Source: Shewanella fodinae
GTDB lineage: Bacteria; Pseudomonadota; Gammaproteobacteria; Enterobacterales; Shewanellaceae
Assembly (NCBI RefSeq): GCF_014651955.1
Contig: NZ_BMXW01000002.1
Coordinates: forward strand, 328,779-392,778
Length of the DNA: 64,000 nt
Direction of reading: 5' to 3'
Under the pieces are notes generated by a model. That model was not told the origin of the DNA, did not search any database, and worked only from the letters and a program-made list of their open reading frames with translations. Shown piece after piece: positions 27,452 through 35,181 of the stretch (positions within the stretch are counted from its first letter, which is position 1; the number at the start of each line of letters is the position of its first letter). Position numbers and translations under genes: made by a program.

Positions 27452-27511
27452 TTTCTTGGTTACAATGGGTCGCTTTGGCGCAGTTCAGTCCGCTATTGAG
27501 CTCTGCGCTAG

Positions 27512-27520
27512 TGGTATAAC
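27512..27520 (+). promoter_or_regulatory. Candidate extended -10 promoter for mltD
   Basis: TGGTATAAC fits an extended -10 element (TGn-TATAAC). A TTGAGC nearby is too close (13 bases) to act as a normal -35. A start here would give a leader of about 170 bases before mltD. Confidence 0.3.
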
Positions 27521-27550
27521 TTTATGATAATTAAGAAGTACTGCAAAAGT

Positions 27551-27684
27551 TCGGCCAGCACCTCTCGCCGAAAATAAAATCATGCCGGGGCACTCCCGGT
27601 ACTCGTCTGACATGCTTTATCACCTGCGTCAGACAGATCAACGGTGCTGGTTCAATAACATTTTCTGTCACACGACAGCTTTTT
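27551..27684 (+). ncRNA. Structured leader RNA upstream of mltD (riboswitch-like)
   Basis: Five helices can be drawn. A long-range 8-bp helix pairs 27555-27562 (CCAGCACC) with 27643-27650 (GGTGCTGG). It encloses two hairpins: 27583-27589 with 27595-27601 (7 bp, loop GCACT, one G-T pair), and 27605-27611 with 27628-27634 (7 bp, perfect). An alternative 5' hairpin (27551-27555 with 27567-27571) competes at its edge. After the closed unit, CTGTC/GACAG (27665-27678) is followed by CTTTTT just before the mltD ribosome site, like a short terminator or a ribosome-site-proximal switch. It matches no riboswitch class I recognise. Structure is drawn by eye; function is inference. Confidence 0.5.
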
Positions 27685-27698
27685 GAGGATAGGCGCTT

Positions 27699-29246
27699 TT
27701 GAAGCAACGGAATTTATTCACAACCGCGGGGATAGTTGTGTTTCTCGCTGGCTGCCAGACTGTACCGTTACAGTCATCGCAAACGGCTCCCCCTAAGCCG
27801 CCCGCAAATGCCGCCGAGGTACTACAAAAAGCACCGCAGGAACCACAACAACCGCAATTGGCGGTAACCGACGTGTGGCAACGCTTACGCAATCAACTGA
27901 ACATTCCGGTACCGGATAACAAGCTGGTACAACAATATCGCGACTGGTACACCCACAACCCCAAACATCTGCAGCAAATATCTGAACGTGCTGCACCTTT
28001 TCTGTACCTTATCGTTGATCAGATAGAACAGCGTCACCTGCCGATGGAACTGGCACTGCTACCCATCGTTGAAAGTGCTTTTGATCCCTATGCTTATTCA
28101 CCAGGGGCAGCTTCTGGTTTATGGCAATTCACCTCACCAATGGCGCGTCATTTCGGGCTAAAGATTAATTGGTGGTATGACGGCCGGCGAGATGTACCAG
28201 CAGCCACGCAAGCGGCGTTGGATATGATGCAGTATCTCTATCGTAAAACCGGTAACAACTGGCTCTATGCTATCGCTGCATATAACACCGGTGAAGGCCG
28301 CGTCCTCAATGCTGTCAGACGCAATGCCAGCCAAGGCAAACCCACCGATTTCTGGTCATTGTCACTGCCTAAGGAAACCGAACGCTACGTCCCACAGTTG
28401 CTGGCCTTGGCGGATGTGATTAAGCACGCCGACAAATATGGTGTGCAATTAACGCCTATTGATAATCAACCTGCGGTAGAGGTTGTCGATACAGGTAGCC
28501 AGATTGACTTGGCGCTGGCCGCAAAGCTAGCGGGGATGGATATCAGCGAGCTGCAACAACTCAACCCCGGCTACAACCGCTGGGCTACAGCACCTAAAGG
28601 TCCATTCAAGTTAGTATTACCAGTGGATAAGGCTCAGGATTTTGAAGTTGCGCTGGCCACAACTGATCCATCTGACCGTCTAAATTGGCTACGCTATGAA
28701 ATCCAGCCCGGAGATTCACTCGGTTTAATAGCGAAAGAGCACCAAACCACCGTCGATATCATCCGTGCAGTCAATGATATTAAAGGCAACAATATTGTCG
28801 CAGGCAAGCATCTGCTGATCCCCGTGTCGTTGCAAGATGCCAGTGCCTACCCACTGTCGGCCGATAATCGGTTGCAAAACAAACAGCTGAAAAGCAAATA
28901 TAAAACCACTTATGCCGTGCGTCACGGCGATTCGCTGTGGAAAATCGCGCGCGCTAATAACCTCAGTGTCAGCGAAATTGCCAGCTGGAATGGTATGTCG
29001 GTAAAGGATGCGCTTCACCCAGGGAAAGTATTAGTGCTATGGCATAACCGCAGCAGCGATGAATCTGCAATTACCCGTACAGTGAAATACAAAGTCCGCA
29101 ACGGTGACTCACTGGCCAGAATAGCGGACAAATTTAATGTGACGGTGTCGCAACTGCAGGAGTGGAATCAGCTGCAACGGCAAAAATATTTACAACCCGG
29201 TCAAGTACTCACTTTATTTGTTGATGTCACTGCTAGCGGTAGCTAA
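27699..29246 (+). CDS. mltD: Membrane-bound lytic murein transglycosylase D
   Basis: MltD cleaves peptidoglycan between MurNAc and GlcNAc, leaving 1,6-anhydro ends, from the outer-membrane inner leaflet. The 515-residue protein has a lipoprotein signal with lipobox LAGC (Cys19), a Pro/Gln-rich linker, the SLT domain (about 105-230) with catalytic Glu125 in LPIVESAFDPYAYSPGAASG and GLWQFTSPMARHFGL, and three LysM repeats (about 335-380, 405-449 and 463-508; IQPGDSLGLIA, VRHGDSLWKIA, VRNGDSLARIA). E. coli MltD has two LysM repeats. The start is TTG with GAGGA nine bases upstream. The leader RNA in front suggests post-initiation control. Confidence 0.96.
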   Translation: MKQRNLFTTAGIVVFLAGCQTVPLQSSQTAPPKPPANAAEVLQKAPQEPQQPQLAVTDVWQRLRNQLNIPVPDNKLVQQYRDWYTHNPKHLQQISERAAPFLYLIVDQIEQRHLPMELALLPIVESAFDPYAYSPGAASGLWQFTSPMARHFGLKINWWYDGRRDVPAATQAALDMMQYLYRKTGNNWLYAIAAYNTGEGRVLNAVRRNASQGKPTDFWSLSLPKETERYVPQLLALADVIKHADKYGVQLTPIDNQPAVEVVDTGSQIDLALAAKLAGMDISELQQLNPGYNRWATAPKGPFKLVLPVDKAQDFEVALATTDPSDRLNWLRYEIQPGDSLGLIAKEHQTTVDIIRAVNDIKGNNIVAGKHLLIPVSLQDASAYPLSADNRLQNKQLKSKYKTTYAVRHGDSLWKIARANNLSVSEIASWNGMSVKDALHPGKVLVLWHNRSSDESAITRTVKYKVRNGDSLARIADKFNVTVSQLQEWNQLQRQKYLQPGQVLTLFVDVTASGS

Positions 29247-29267
29247 TTATTGGTACATTTTGTGGCA

Positions 29268-29288
29268 AACCGCACACTTTGTGCGGTT
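29268..29288 (+). terminator. Hairpin downstream of mltD
   Basis: A perfect 9-bp stem (AACCGCACA with TGTGCGGTT, loop CTT) lies 22 bases after the mltD stop. The T-run after it is short, so termination is likely but not certain. Confidence 0.5.
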
Positions 29289-29343
29289 CGAGTGAGCTTA
29301 ATCAAAGTTTCATAATTCAAGTTGCGCAAATAGTAATCCGTAA

Positions 29344-29370
29344 GTGAGGTGTCACAATTTTGACACTCAC
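29344..29370. promoter_or_regulatory. Interrupted 10-bp inverted repeat before the Aer-like gene
   Basis: GTGAG-g-TGTCA and TGACACTCAC pair with one bulged G around CAATTT. It ends 49 bases upstream of the chemoreceptor ATG. It may be a dyad operator or a leader hairpin. Confidence 0.35.
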
Positions 29371-29418
29371 AATTTCGGATAATGAAAATAAACTAACTAT
29401 TAACCGCGCTGTTGGGAT

Positions 29419-30972
29419 ATGAAGCGAGATAACTACATCACTGATGTGGAAACTGCTGTGCCTGAAGATGGTCGCATTATTTCCACGACTGATTTGAAAG
29501 GGAAAATTACCCATATCAATCAGCTGTTCTGCGATATCTGTGGATATAGTAAACAGGAATTAATAGGGCATGGGCACAATATAGTACGCCATCCACACAT
29601 GCCCAAAGCTGCCTTTGCTGATTTGTGGCACGATATCCAGCAAGGTAAAAACTGGATGGGGTTGGTCAAAAACCGCCGTAAGGATGGTGGCTATTACTGG
29701 GTTAATGCCTTCATTACCCCCATCCGCCGGGCGGGTAAAATCTTTGAATACCAGTCTGTACGTACCAAAGCCGATCCTGACTTGGTCAAGCGTGCGATCG
29801 CCTGCTACGCCGATATTGAAAAAGGCAAACTGCCGCTTCCTAAACTCGCATTATCGCTCCCCGCCAAAATCGGTCTGTGCTGGACGTTATCGTCGCTGTT
29901 GCTGCTGACACTGCCATTCATCCCTGCCACGGTAGGTATCCCCGCTGCCTTACTCGCAGTGCTGATCATGGGGCTAAGTGTAGGCAGATTGGCCGCCCGT
30001 TGCCGCAGACTGCAGCAACTCAGCGATAGCGTGCAGCAAAGTAAACTGATGCAAGCAATTTATACTGGTGATACCGATATCCTGTCGGCGGCGGAACTAA
30101 GCATTCGTATGCAACGCGCCGAGATCATTGCCATCACCGCACGCATTGATGATACCAGTGAACATCTGACCCATAATTTGAAATCTCATCAGCAATCTGT
30201 GGATGCCAATCATCAAGAGTTGTCACAACAGGCGGTGGCACTGGACGAGTTGGCAGCAGCTATCAGCCAAATGAAAAGTGCCGTTGCGGAAATTGCGTCA
30301 ACCTCAGCTAACACCGCAATGGACGTCACTAATTTGGAAGCCAGCAATCAAGACACGATGAAGGCATTACAGGCCAGTCGCGCGGCCAATTCCGAGATGA
30401 GTGGCTTATTGCAGAAAGTGGCGTCACAGATTGCAGAGCTGGATCAGCAATGCGCTAGCGTCAATACGGTCTTAGAAGTCATTGAACAATTGTCGGAACA
30501 AACGAACCTCTTGGCACTGAATGCCGCAATTGAAGCAGCAAGAGCCGGTGAGGCAGGCCGAGGCTTTGCTGTGGTAGCTGATGAAGTCCGGGCACTGGCG
30601 CAACGTTCATCTGGTTCGGCTAAAGAGATTTTCACCATTATTCACCAGTTGAGTGAGCAAAGTCGTCAGGCTGTGGCCGAAATGGCTAAAAGCCAAACAT
30701 TGACCCAGCACAGTATGGAACTGGAACAACAATTAGTCAGCCGTTTGAATGATGAAGCACAGGCCCTTGGCCGGATCACCGCTAATAGTCATCAGATCGC
30801 AGTCGCCACCGAGGAGCAAGCCTATACGGTAGAGCAACTGCATCTGAACTCCTGCCGTCTGCAAAGTGGAGTATCCAAGCTACAAGAAAACAGCCAAGAA
30901 GCTAGCACCCATGGTGAAGAGTTAAGGCGCCAAAGCGAGCGACAGCAGGAATTGATTTTGCAGTTTAAATAA
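29419..30972 (+). CDS. Aer-like PAS-domain chemoreceptor
   Basis: A 517-residue methyl-accepting chemotaxis protein with an N-terminal PAS domain (about residues 15-115; [40 protein letters not shown] and [18 protein letters not shown]), closely patterned on the aerotaxis receptor Aer, which senses redox via FAD. One hydrophobic hairpin (about 147-188) anchors it in the membrane without a periplasmic domain. The cytoplasmic signalling tip is [20 protein letters not shown] with [19 protein letters not shown]. It controls the CheA kinase at the receptor array. FAD binding is inferred from family resemblance. A strong terminator follows. It is a single-gene unit. Confidence 0.93.
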   Translation: MKRDNYITDVETAVPEDGRIISTTDLKGKITHINQLFCDICGYSKQELIGHGHNIVRHPHMPKAAFADLWHDIQQGKNWMGLVKNRRKDGGYYWVNAFITPIRRAGKIFEYQSVRTKADPDLVKRAIACYADIEKGKLPLPKLALSLPAKIGLCWTLSSLLLLTLPFIPATVGIPAALLAVLIMGLSVGRLAARCRRLQQLSDSVQQSKLMQAIYTGDTDILSAAELSIRMQRAEIIAITARIDDTSEHLTHNLKSHQQSVDANHQELSQQAVALDELAAAISQMKSAVAEIASTSANTAMDVTNLEASNQDTMKALQASRAANSEMSGLLQKVASQIAELDQQCASVNTVLEVIEQLSEQTNLLALNAAIEAARAGEAGRGFAVVADEVRALAQRSSGSAKEIFTIIHQLSEQSRQAVAEMAKSQTLTQHSMELEQQLVSRLNDEAQALGRITANSHQIAVATEEQAYTVEQLHLNSCRLQSGVSKLQENSQEASTHGEELRRQSERQQELILQFK

Positions 30973-30994
30973 ATGGCATTAACTGTGTTTTCTA

Positions 30995-31029
30995 AATAAA
31001 GAAGTCAGACTATGTCTGACTTCTTTATT
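30995..31029. terminator. Strong bidirectional terminator
   Basis: A perfect 16-bp stem with a 3-base loop (AATAAAGAAGTCAGAC and its complement) lies between the convergent chemoreceptor and asmA genes. A- and T-rich edges serve both strands. Confidence 0.9.
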
Positions 31030-31045
31030 ATGTCATGGCCCTTTA

Positions 31046-32884
31046 TTAATGGCCGCCCAGCTTTTTAAATAAACTATCCTTCAGTTTGTCCTTGGCTTTT
31101 TCCGCCTCATCTTTCAGTTTGTTTTTAAACAGCGCGTCGGTATCCAACGAGAATTTTGGCTGGGCAAAAGTCCCGCTGATCAGCAAGGGAATTTCAACAC
31201 CCGCCAACTTATCAGAGGTCTTGCCACCCTGCCCTTTGAGGGAATCAACCAACGCGGTTGTTAATCGATAGTCCAACGACTCTTGCAGTAAATTGGCACC
31301 ACCAGCGCCAGACAAACGCACAAGAGGTGATAACATCGCTAGGTCTGGATTATTGGCCTGTCCATCCTTCACCGTGAAACTACCTGAAAGACTGGTGAAA
31401 TCCGTCTTCTGTTCTTCGCCTTTAGGGCTACTGAGATCCCCTTTCAGCTTGGCCTGAGCATTACGGATCATTAACGGTATATTGATGCCATATAACGCGC
31501 CATCAGCAATATTAAAATTACCATTAACATCGAGATTCTTTTTGATGTTAACCGGGATCAAGCTACTGCCACTACCTTTGGCGCTGATATTGGCTGTTCC
31601 CGCCAACATATCGACCTTTGCCGCATCAGTCAGCAAAGGCCGCAAGTTAACCTGACTAAGCGACGAATTGAAGCTGTAACTTGCCACCTTGTTACGGCCA
31701 TCCACCTTAGCAGATGCACTCAATTTGCCTTGATACAAGTCAGCTGTCATTTTCTGCAGTTCTAGAATACCGTTATTTAATTGCGCATTCATCACCCAGT
31801 TATCTGTGGTTAGGCCTGCGACTTTCAATGACTTAATAGAGAGTCCCAAAGCCATATCGACAGCTTTCATGCCACTAAGATCGGGTTCGGTGGCTACCGT
31901 ATCAACCACTTTAGGCTGGGCTGCCTCACTAGACTTTTCAGGTTCGGTAGATGGAGGCAGTAATTTGTCCAGATCTATATCAGCAAACGCCAATTTGGCC
32001 TCGACCTTAGGCACCTTGCTACCATAGGCGACAGTCATGTCACCGCTCCCCGATATATCCGCGAGGTCCAACTTGCTTAACACCAACGACAACACTTGCT
32101 TAGCGGTATCAACATGAATATTCGCTGTCAGATTGGCCTGCATTTCACCGTTGGGAATCGATGCCCCTTTCAGCGTGTTTTCTATCGAGAAATCTTTCAG
32201 GTCAACTTGCTGCAAATTTGCTGAAATCTTCAGTTGTCCCTCCCCTTTACTGGCAACTGTCATCTGTGGCATCTCGCCACTGAATTGATATGCCAGCGGC
32301 GCATATTGCTCCAGTGCCAGTTTGCCCAACGTGAGGGACGACAAGGTAAAAATATTCTCAGTGCCCTGCTGGCGATCCAGTAAACGTACCTGCGCGTTGC
32401 TCACACTGATGCCGCCAATATTAAGGCCTGCTAGCGTGATATTGCTGTGGGTGCCACTTTTGCCAGCATTAGTTGGGGCTGCCGCTTCAGTCTTGCCTGT
32501 TAGACCGTCAAAACTGTTGCGTCCGTCCTTGGCAGTCTCAAGATTGAGCTGCAAGCCATCCAGTTTTAACTCAGAAACCTGAATCTCTTTACTCAGTAGC
32601 GGCATTAACGCAACGTTAGCGACAATCTGATTGACAGCGACCATCTGTTTTTCCGCAAAGTCCTTGGGATTACTGAGCGTAATGCCTCCGGCTTCTATCC
32701 CCAAGGAGGGGAAAAATGTCCAACTGAGATCCCGGTCTATGGTCATGGTTCTACCGGTTTGCTTTTCAACCGCCGCAATAATTTGCGGTTTGAAATCATT
32801 GGGATCAAACAATACCGTTACATAAAAAACGAGTCCCACTACCAGTAGCAGTAATACGCCAACACCCCACTTCAATACTTTCAT
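31046..32884 (-). CDS. asmA: AsmA-family protein
   Basis: 612 residues, with one N-terminal membrane helix (LKWGVGVLLLLVVGLVFYVT) followed by FDPNDFKPQIIAAVEKQTGR, the AsmA N-terminal signature, and a long beta-strand-rich periplasmic region ending in the AsmA_2 domain (RNAQAKLKGDLSSPKGEEQK, then DYRLTTALVDSL). AsmA-like proteins belong to the bridge-type lipid-transfer superfamily and influence outer-membrane assembly and lipid transport. The length matches E. coli AsmA (617). It lies 34 bases after rraA on the same strand and shares a terminator with the chemoreceptor gene. Confidence 0.92.
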   Translation of the reverse strand: MKVLKWGVGVLLLLVVGLVFYVTVLFDPNDFKPQIIAAVEKQTGRTMTIDRDLSWTFFPSLGIEAGGITLSNPKDFAEKQMVAVNQIVANVALMPLLSKEIQVSELKLDGLQLNLETAKDGRNSFDGLTGKTEAAAPTNAGKSGTHSNITLAGLNIGGISVSNAQVRLLDRQQGTENIFTLSSLTLGKLALEQYAPLAYQFSGEMPQMTVASKGEGQLKISANLQQVDLKDFSIENTLKGASIPNGEMQANLTANIHVDTAKQVLSLVLSKLDLADISGSGDMTVAYGSKVPKVEAKLAFADIDLDKLLPPSTEPEKSSEAAQPKVVDTVATEPDLSGMKAVDMALGLSIKSLKVAGLTTDNWVMNAQLNNGILELQKMTADLYQGKLSASAKVDGRNKVASYSFNSSLSQVNLRPLLTDAAKVDMLAGTANISAKGSGSSLIPVNIKKNLDVNGNFNIADGALYGINIPLMIRNAQAKLKGDLSSPKGEEQKTDFTSLSGSFTVKDGQANNPDLAMLSPLVRLSGAGGANLLQESLDYRLTTALVDSLKGQGGKTSDKLAGVEIPLLISGTFAQPKFSLDTDALFKNKLKDEAEKAKDKLKDSLFKKLGGH

Positions 32885-32918
32885 TTTTCAGTCCTTTTGC
32901 TTGCATCCTGATAGTCAG

Positions 32919-33413
32919 TTAGCTTATCAGACTCAGATCCAATGCTGTATTACTGATAGCCAAACCATTGTCATCAGCATAAATTAACATCCCCGTTGTC
33001 ACAGTTTGGTTACCAAATACCAATGGGCAATTAACATCACCTAATCCTTTGCGAGCAGTCTTAACGGGCACTGTTCCCAACGCCTTGATACCTAATGGCA
33101 TTTTTGCCAACGCACCGGCATCACGAATAGCACCATTAATCACCACTCCAGACCAACCGTTATCTACCGCACTCTGGCCGATTAAATCCCCCATAAGAGC
33201 TTTATCCAATGAGCCGCCCCCATCAACTACCAGCACTTTTCCCATTCCTGGGCGGGCCAGTAGTTGTTTCACCATAGAGTTGTCCTCGAAGCATTTCACC
33301 GTCACAACTTCCCCCCAGAATATGCGTTTTCCACCATATTGCTTTAGTGGCAGAGGTAACAACTGTATCTGTTCGGGAAAGGTATCAAATAGTTCGGGAA
33401 GTAAATCCAGCAT
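32919..33413 (-). CDS. rraA: RraA-family protein
   Basis: The 164-residue protein begins MLDLLPELFDTFPEQIQLLP and contains the family core VLVVDGGGSLDKALMGDLIG, GWSGVVINGAIRDAGAL and LGTVPVKTARKGLGDVNCPL. RraA binds RNase E and inhibits it in E. coli; related proteins are 4-hydroxy-4-methyl-2-oxoglutarate aldolases. The residues G-x20-R-D that mark the aldolase site (IRDAG) are retained, so an aldolase role is not excluded. The TTG three codons upstream of the ATG is too close to the ribosome site. It is followed by asmA. Confidence 0.88.
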   Translation of the reverse strand: MLDLLPELFDTFPEQIQLLPLPLKQYGGKRIFWGEVVTVKCFEDNSMVKQLLARPGMGKVLVVDGGGSLDKALMGDLIGQSAVDNGWSGVVINGAIRDAGALAKMPLGIKALGTVPVKTARKGLGDVNCPLVFGNQTVTTGMLIYADDNGLAISNTALDLSLIS

Positions 33414-33605
33414 GATGAACAAGCCTTTTTACACATATTTACCTATAAGACTAGCGGCGTTATTGGTCAGTCTCAAGTTAAAGCTGCTGAGTTATACTAC
33501 TTGAGTCAATAGCCGAAAATAATATAAACTCCCCAAACTGTTCTATTCTTTCTGGGCAGTGATTTACCCATCCTGGTTGAAAGGTTTACTTTTTAAGAGA
33601 GTAAT

Positions 33606-33923
33606 ATGAGCAAAGATCTCGATCTGCAGAGCGCTATCGCTGCGCTTGACGAATATGGATATGATAAAAAGCATTCAACGGATCTTGAACAAGCTAGAAA
33701 TAAGCCGCAAATGACCCGCTATCTTAAATCCTTGGATTACAGTCTGAAGCGTATGCAATTACTGCAAGAAGCGGTGAATGAGCTGGTGAATGAAATGCAA
33801 CATCAACAAATAAAGCATGAAAAAGTTCAAACATTTAAAACCAAAGTGATTAACCTTTCCAAAGAACTGAATATGAGCTATGACGAGGTTGTCAATTACA
33901 TGTCTGCCTCTCAAAACAAATAA
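33606..33923 (+). CDS. Small coiled-coil protein of unknown function
   Basis: A 105-residue charged protein without signal peptide or membrane helix. Residues 30-75 are strongly helical with heptad spacing (YLKSLDYSLKRMQLLQEAVN, ELVNEMQHQQIKHEKV). The C-terminus LSKELNMSYDEVVNYMSAS resembles the short DNA-contact or degradation-tag-like helices of some H-NS-like and Tn-associated small proteins, but no family is recognised. The ribosome site is AAGAGAG nine bases before the ATG. It stands alone, divergent from rraA, with about 190 bases of shared promoter region. Probably a real gene, given good codon usage and a clean start; function unknown. Confidence 0.75.
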   Translation: MSKDLDLQSAIAALDEYGYDKKHSTDLEQARNKPQMTRYLKSLDYSLKRMQLLQEAVNELVNEMQHQQIKHEKVQTFKTKVINLSKELNMSYDEVVNYMSASQNK

Positions 33924-34009
33924 ATTGGTATTACGCTGACTGTGGCCGCAGTTAATAGCGGCTACCGTTTTATAAAATCAAACTGATTCATTATTTATTT
34001 TTCACTATT

Positions 34010-34025
34010 GCAAATTTAAATTTGC
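34010..34025. repeat. 16-bp perfect palindrome
   Basis: GCAAATTTAAATTTGC is self-complementary across all 16 bases, in the 259-base gap between the coiled-coil gene and the binding-protein gene. It could be an operator or a simple AT-rich palindrome. Confidence 0.35.
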
Positions 34026-34118
34026 CATTCTCCTCACGATAAAACATTCCGGCCATTCTTTGGAATTTTCATAGTACTTCATATTGCCAACTGGCGTTCA
34101 TACACACTTCGGCTAGAC

Positions 34119-34150
34119 TTAGAGGCGCTATCATTTAGAGGCGTTATCAC
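34119..34150 (+). repeat. Tandem 16-bp direct repeats before a binding-protein/GGDEF operon
   Basis: TTAGAGGCGCTATCAT is followed immediately by TTAGAGGCGTTATCAC, with two mismatches, ending 32 bases upstream of the start codon at 34183. Tandem repeats at this distance often bind a response regulator. The regulator is not known. Confidence 0.5.
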
Positions 34151-34182
34151 TATCAATTTTCCGGGGCGTTGGTGCGCATAAT

Positions 34183-35181
34183 ATGGAAAAATACCTGTTG
34201 CTACTGTTTTTACTGCTAGGCAGTGTGTTGTTGTGGCTAGGGGTATCTGCTGATCCTGCTTATATCTCATCCACTGAACGCCCGTTACGTATTGCGGTAT
34301 CCACATCACCGCTCTCCTCACCCATTATCATTGCCGACCGCATGGGGTTCTTTAGCAAACAACAGCTGACGGTGCAATTACTGCCAATAAAGGGCGGCAA
34401 TAATTGTTTTGATGCATTAATGCGTGGCGATGCCGACCTGGCAACCAGCTCTGAAACGGTGGTGATGTTCAACAGCTTTCAACGTAATGACTTCAGTATT
34501 ATCAGCAGTTTTGCTGAATCTGATAATGATATAAAACTACTGACGAAAGCGGCTTCCGGTATCCAGCGACCTGAACAGTTGCTACATCACCATATTGGTA
34601 TTGTGGCAGGCAGTGCCAGCGAGTATTTTATGGATGCACTGCTTTTAATGCACGATTATCCACAGCAGTTAGTACAACGGACGGATATCGCACCAAACGA
34701 CTTAGCGGATGCGTTGCTGGTTGGTGCCGTTGATGCCATTTCGATATGGGAACCCTTTGCCTTTCAGTTACAGCAACAATATCCGCAGCAGATTTATAGC
34801 TTTAAAACCAAAGGAATTTATAATTTAACCTTTAATCTGCTGGTTCGACGCGAAGATACCACTAGTCACTTACAGCAGCATATCCGTGTACTTAAGGCGC
34901 TTGACGAAGCCATTCAGTACATCATTAACGAACCCGAAAAATCACAACAATTGGTGTCAGACTACCTTAAAGTATCGGCAGACGAAGTGATCACCTTGTG
35001 GCCGGATTACTTATTTCGCCTATCTTTGGGCAATACGCTGCTCAGCAATCTGCAATCTCAAAGTCGCTGGGCCGTCAATGCGGATCTGGTGAAAAAGCAT
35101 ACTATCCCTGATTATCGTCTATTTATTGACTCAACAGCACTCAACCAAGTAATACACAAACCACTGGTACGCAAAGAATGA
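34183..35181 (+). CDS. Periplasmic solute-binding protein (NMT1/SsuA-like)
   Basis: 332 residues with an N-terminal signal or anchor (YLLLLFLLLGSVLLWLGVSA) and a type II periplasmic-binding fold of the NMT1/TauA/SsuA/NrtA class: LRIAVSTSPLSSPIIIADRM, GFFSKQQLTVQLLPIKGG, DALMRGDADLATSSETVVM and DAISIWEPFAF. Such proteins bind sulfonates, nitrate, or pyrimidine-like ligands. No permease or ATPase gene lies nearby, so transport is not implied. The stop overlaps the start of a diguanylate cyclase gene by four bases, so the pair is translated together, suggesting a ligand sensor feeding c-di-GMP signalling. Whether the N-terminal helix is cleaved or remains an anchor is uncertain. Confidence 0.85.
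   Translation: MEKYLLLLFLLLGSVLLWLGVSADPAYISSTERPLRIAVSTSPLSSPIIIADRMGFFSKQQLTVQLLPIKGGNNCFDALMRGDADLATSSETVVMFNSFQRNDFSIISSFAESDNDIKLLTKAASGIQRPEQLLHHHIGIVAGSASEYFMDALLLMHDYPQQLVQRTDIAPNDLADALLVGAVDAISIWEPFAFQLQQQYPQQIYSFKTKGIYNLTFNLLVRREDTTSHLQQHIRVLKALDEAIQYIINEPEKSQQLVSDYLKVSADEVITLWPDYLFRLSLGNTLLSNLQSQSRWAVNADLVKKHTIPDYRLFIDSTALNQVIHKPLVRKE

Noticed and set aside
27665..27684. Calling the hairpin before mltD a true rho-independent terminator
   Set aside because: The stem is only 5 bp, so I list it only as part of the leader structure.
29303..29329. Possible sigma-28 promoter (CAAAGTTT) before the Aer-like gene
   Set aside because: The -10 position reads TTGCGCAA, too far from GCCGATAA.
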